Assembly (NCBI GenBank): GCA_009923475.1
Contig: RFTM01000058.1
Location: 1-8,493 of the forward strand
Source of the DNA: Gammaproteobacteria bacterium
GTDB taxonomy: Bacteria > Pseudomonadota > Gammaproteobacteria > Steroidobacterales > Steroidobacteraceae
Direction: 5' to 3'
Length of the DNA stretch: 8,493 nucleotides
Part shown: one piece after another, positions 8,250 through 8,493 of the stretch
How the letters are laid out: every line of letters begins with the position of its first letter
Position numbering within the stretch: the first letter of the stretch is position 1
The notes under the pieces: generated by a model
Database searches by the model: none
What the model saw: the letters and a program-made list of their open reading frames with translations, nothing else
What the model was told of the DNA's origin: nothing
Position numbers and translations under genes: made by a program

Positions 8250-8255
8250 AGGAGG
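8250..8255 (+). promoter_or_regulatory. Strong Shine-Dalgarno for the DUF883 gene
   Basis: AGGAGG lies 7 bases before ATG 8263. It is the only near-perfect ribosome binding site before a gene in this window and fixes the start at 8263. Confidence 0.85.
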
Positions 8256-8262
8256 GATCCCG

Positions 8263-8493
8263 ATGAGCACCGCGCCCGACACCGACCGCATCCTCGACGA
8301 CCTGCGTCGCGTGGTCGAAGACGCCGAATCGCTGCTGCGCGAGACCTCGGGTCTCGCCGGCGAGCGCGCACCGACTCGGCGGCCCGTTCACGCACCTCGG
8401 CGGCGCGCTCGCCGGCGAGACCCGAGGTCTCGCGCAGCAGCGATTCGGCGTCTTCGACCACGCGACGCAGGTCGTCGAGGATGCGGTCGGTGT
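8263..8493 (+). CDS. DUF883 (ElaB/YqjD-like) protein, N-terminal part; chimeric after about residue 35
   Basis: ElaB/YqjD/DUF883 proteins are about 100 residues: an acidic, Ala/Glu/Arg-rich helical N-terminus and a C-terminal membrane helix that anchors them in the inner membrane. E. coli YqjD binds ribosomes in stationary phase. Residues 1-35 here (TDRILDDLRRVVEDAESLL and on to SGLAGER) match the family N-terminus. From base 8370 the frame turns into Arg/Pro-rich nonsense (APTRRPVHAPRRR...) because the DNA becomes a fold-back of the same gene. The opposite strand shows the expected continuation, AEVRERAAESV, as residues 37-47. The membrane segment is missing from the window. The frame stays open to the last base, but only bases 8263-8369 should be taken as real plus-strand coding sequence. 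The gene has its own strong ribosome binding site and probably its own promoter, so it is likely independent of the upstream operon. Confidence 0.8.
   Translation, partial: MSTAPDTDRILDDLRRVVEDAESLLRETSGLAGERAPTRRPVHAPRRRARRRDPRSRAAAIRRLRPRDAGRRGCGRC
8279..8369 (+). repeat. Left arm of 91-base perfect inverted repeat
   Basis: Every base p from 8279 to 8369 pairs with base 16772-p in 8403-8493; I aligned all 91 positions and found no mismatch. The pairing breaks at 8370/8402. The arm lies within the DUF883 coding sequence, from codon 6 to codon 36. Confidence 0.97.
8370..8493 (-). other. Inverted partial copy of the DUF883 gene (loop plus right arm)
   Basis: Read on the minus strand from 8493, this repeats codons 7-35 of the DUF883 gene without a change (8403-8493). 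It then continues in frame through the 33-base loop (8370-8402) as AEVRERAAESV, a natural ElaB/YqjD-type continuation not found on the plus strand. After 8370 the minus frame runs into the antisense of the left arm and becomes Arg-rich nonsense. The loop thus looks like true downstream sequence of the same gene, read backwards. This is what a fold-back chimera would leave; a genuine inverted duplication is the alternative. Do not count it as a second gene without confirmation. Confidence 0.85.
8403..8493 (-). repeat. Right arm of 91-base perfect inverted repeat, reaching the window edge
   Basis: This is the exact reverse complement of 8279-8369. The match is still perfect at the last base, so the palindrome may continue beyond the window. 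Confidence 0.97.

Noticed and set aside
6953..8461. A long minus-strand frame whose first residues resemble a DUF883 protein (VEDAESLLRETSGLAG...)
   Set aside because: Only the first part, in the inverted copy (8369-8461), is meaningful. The rest is antisense of the NamZ-like gene, joined through the palindrome.
8279..8493. The terminal palindrome as a CRISPR, transposon end or riboswitch
   Set aside because: There is one pair of arms, no direct repeats, no transposase and no target duplication. The arms are DUF883 coding sequence, so a fold-back explains them better.

Overview
The window is uniformly GC-rich coding DNA with tight gene spacing. A TonB-dependent receptor, an AlkB repair enzyme, a DUF3683-type flavin/iron-sulfur fusion protein and a DUF883 (ElaB/YqjD-like) protein together point to a high-GC Gram-negative proteobacterium, probably gamma or beta. 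The genus cannot be told from the sequence. I see no phage, plasmid, IS, CRISPR, tRNA or rRNA sequence.

Layout. Bases 1-882 (+) are the C-terminal part of a TonB-dependent outer-membrane receptor. Four bases later comes alkB (887-1507, +), a DNA/RNA dealkylation dioxygenase with every catalytic residue present. It runs tail to tail, with 5 bases between stop codons, into a very large minus-strand gene (1513-5439). That gene encodes a ~1308-residue oxidoreductase fusing a DUF3683 N-terminus, a FAD domain, two 4Fe-4S clusters and two CCG domains. A 58-base spacer separates it from a divergent plus-strand operon: a class I SAM methyltransferase (5498-6370), a DOMON-like protein (6367-6969, 4-base overlap) and a DUF1343/NamZ-type protein related to exo-N-acetylmuramidases (6980-8188). 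A DUF883 gene with a strong ribosome binding site begins at 8263.

How the genes relate. The receptor, AlkB and oxidoreductase have no evident common pathway. The methyltransferase, DOMON-like and NamZ-like genes are packed as one transcription unit. The last two suggest glycan or muropeptide handling, but the substrate and the methyltransferase's role are unknown.

The last 215 bases form a perfect palindrome: a 91-base arm (8279-8369), a 33-base loop, and an inverted copy of the arm (8403-8493) reaching the window edge. The loop continues the DUF883 reading frame on the opposite strand. The simplest reading is a fold-back (template-switch) chimera at a contig end, so the plus-strand DUF883 sequence after about residue 35 should not be trusted. 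I found no convincing new biological system. The palindrome, the Gln variant in the NamZ-like motif and the DOMON/NamZ operon deserve a second look.
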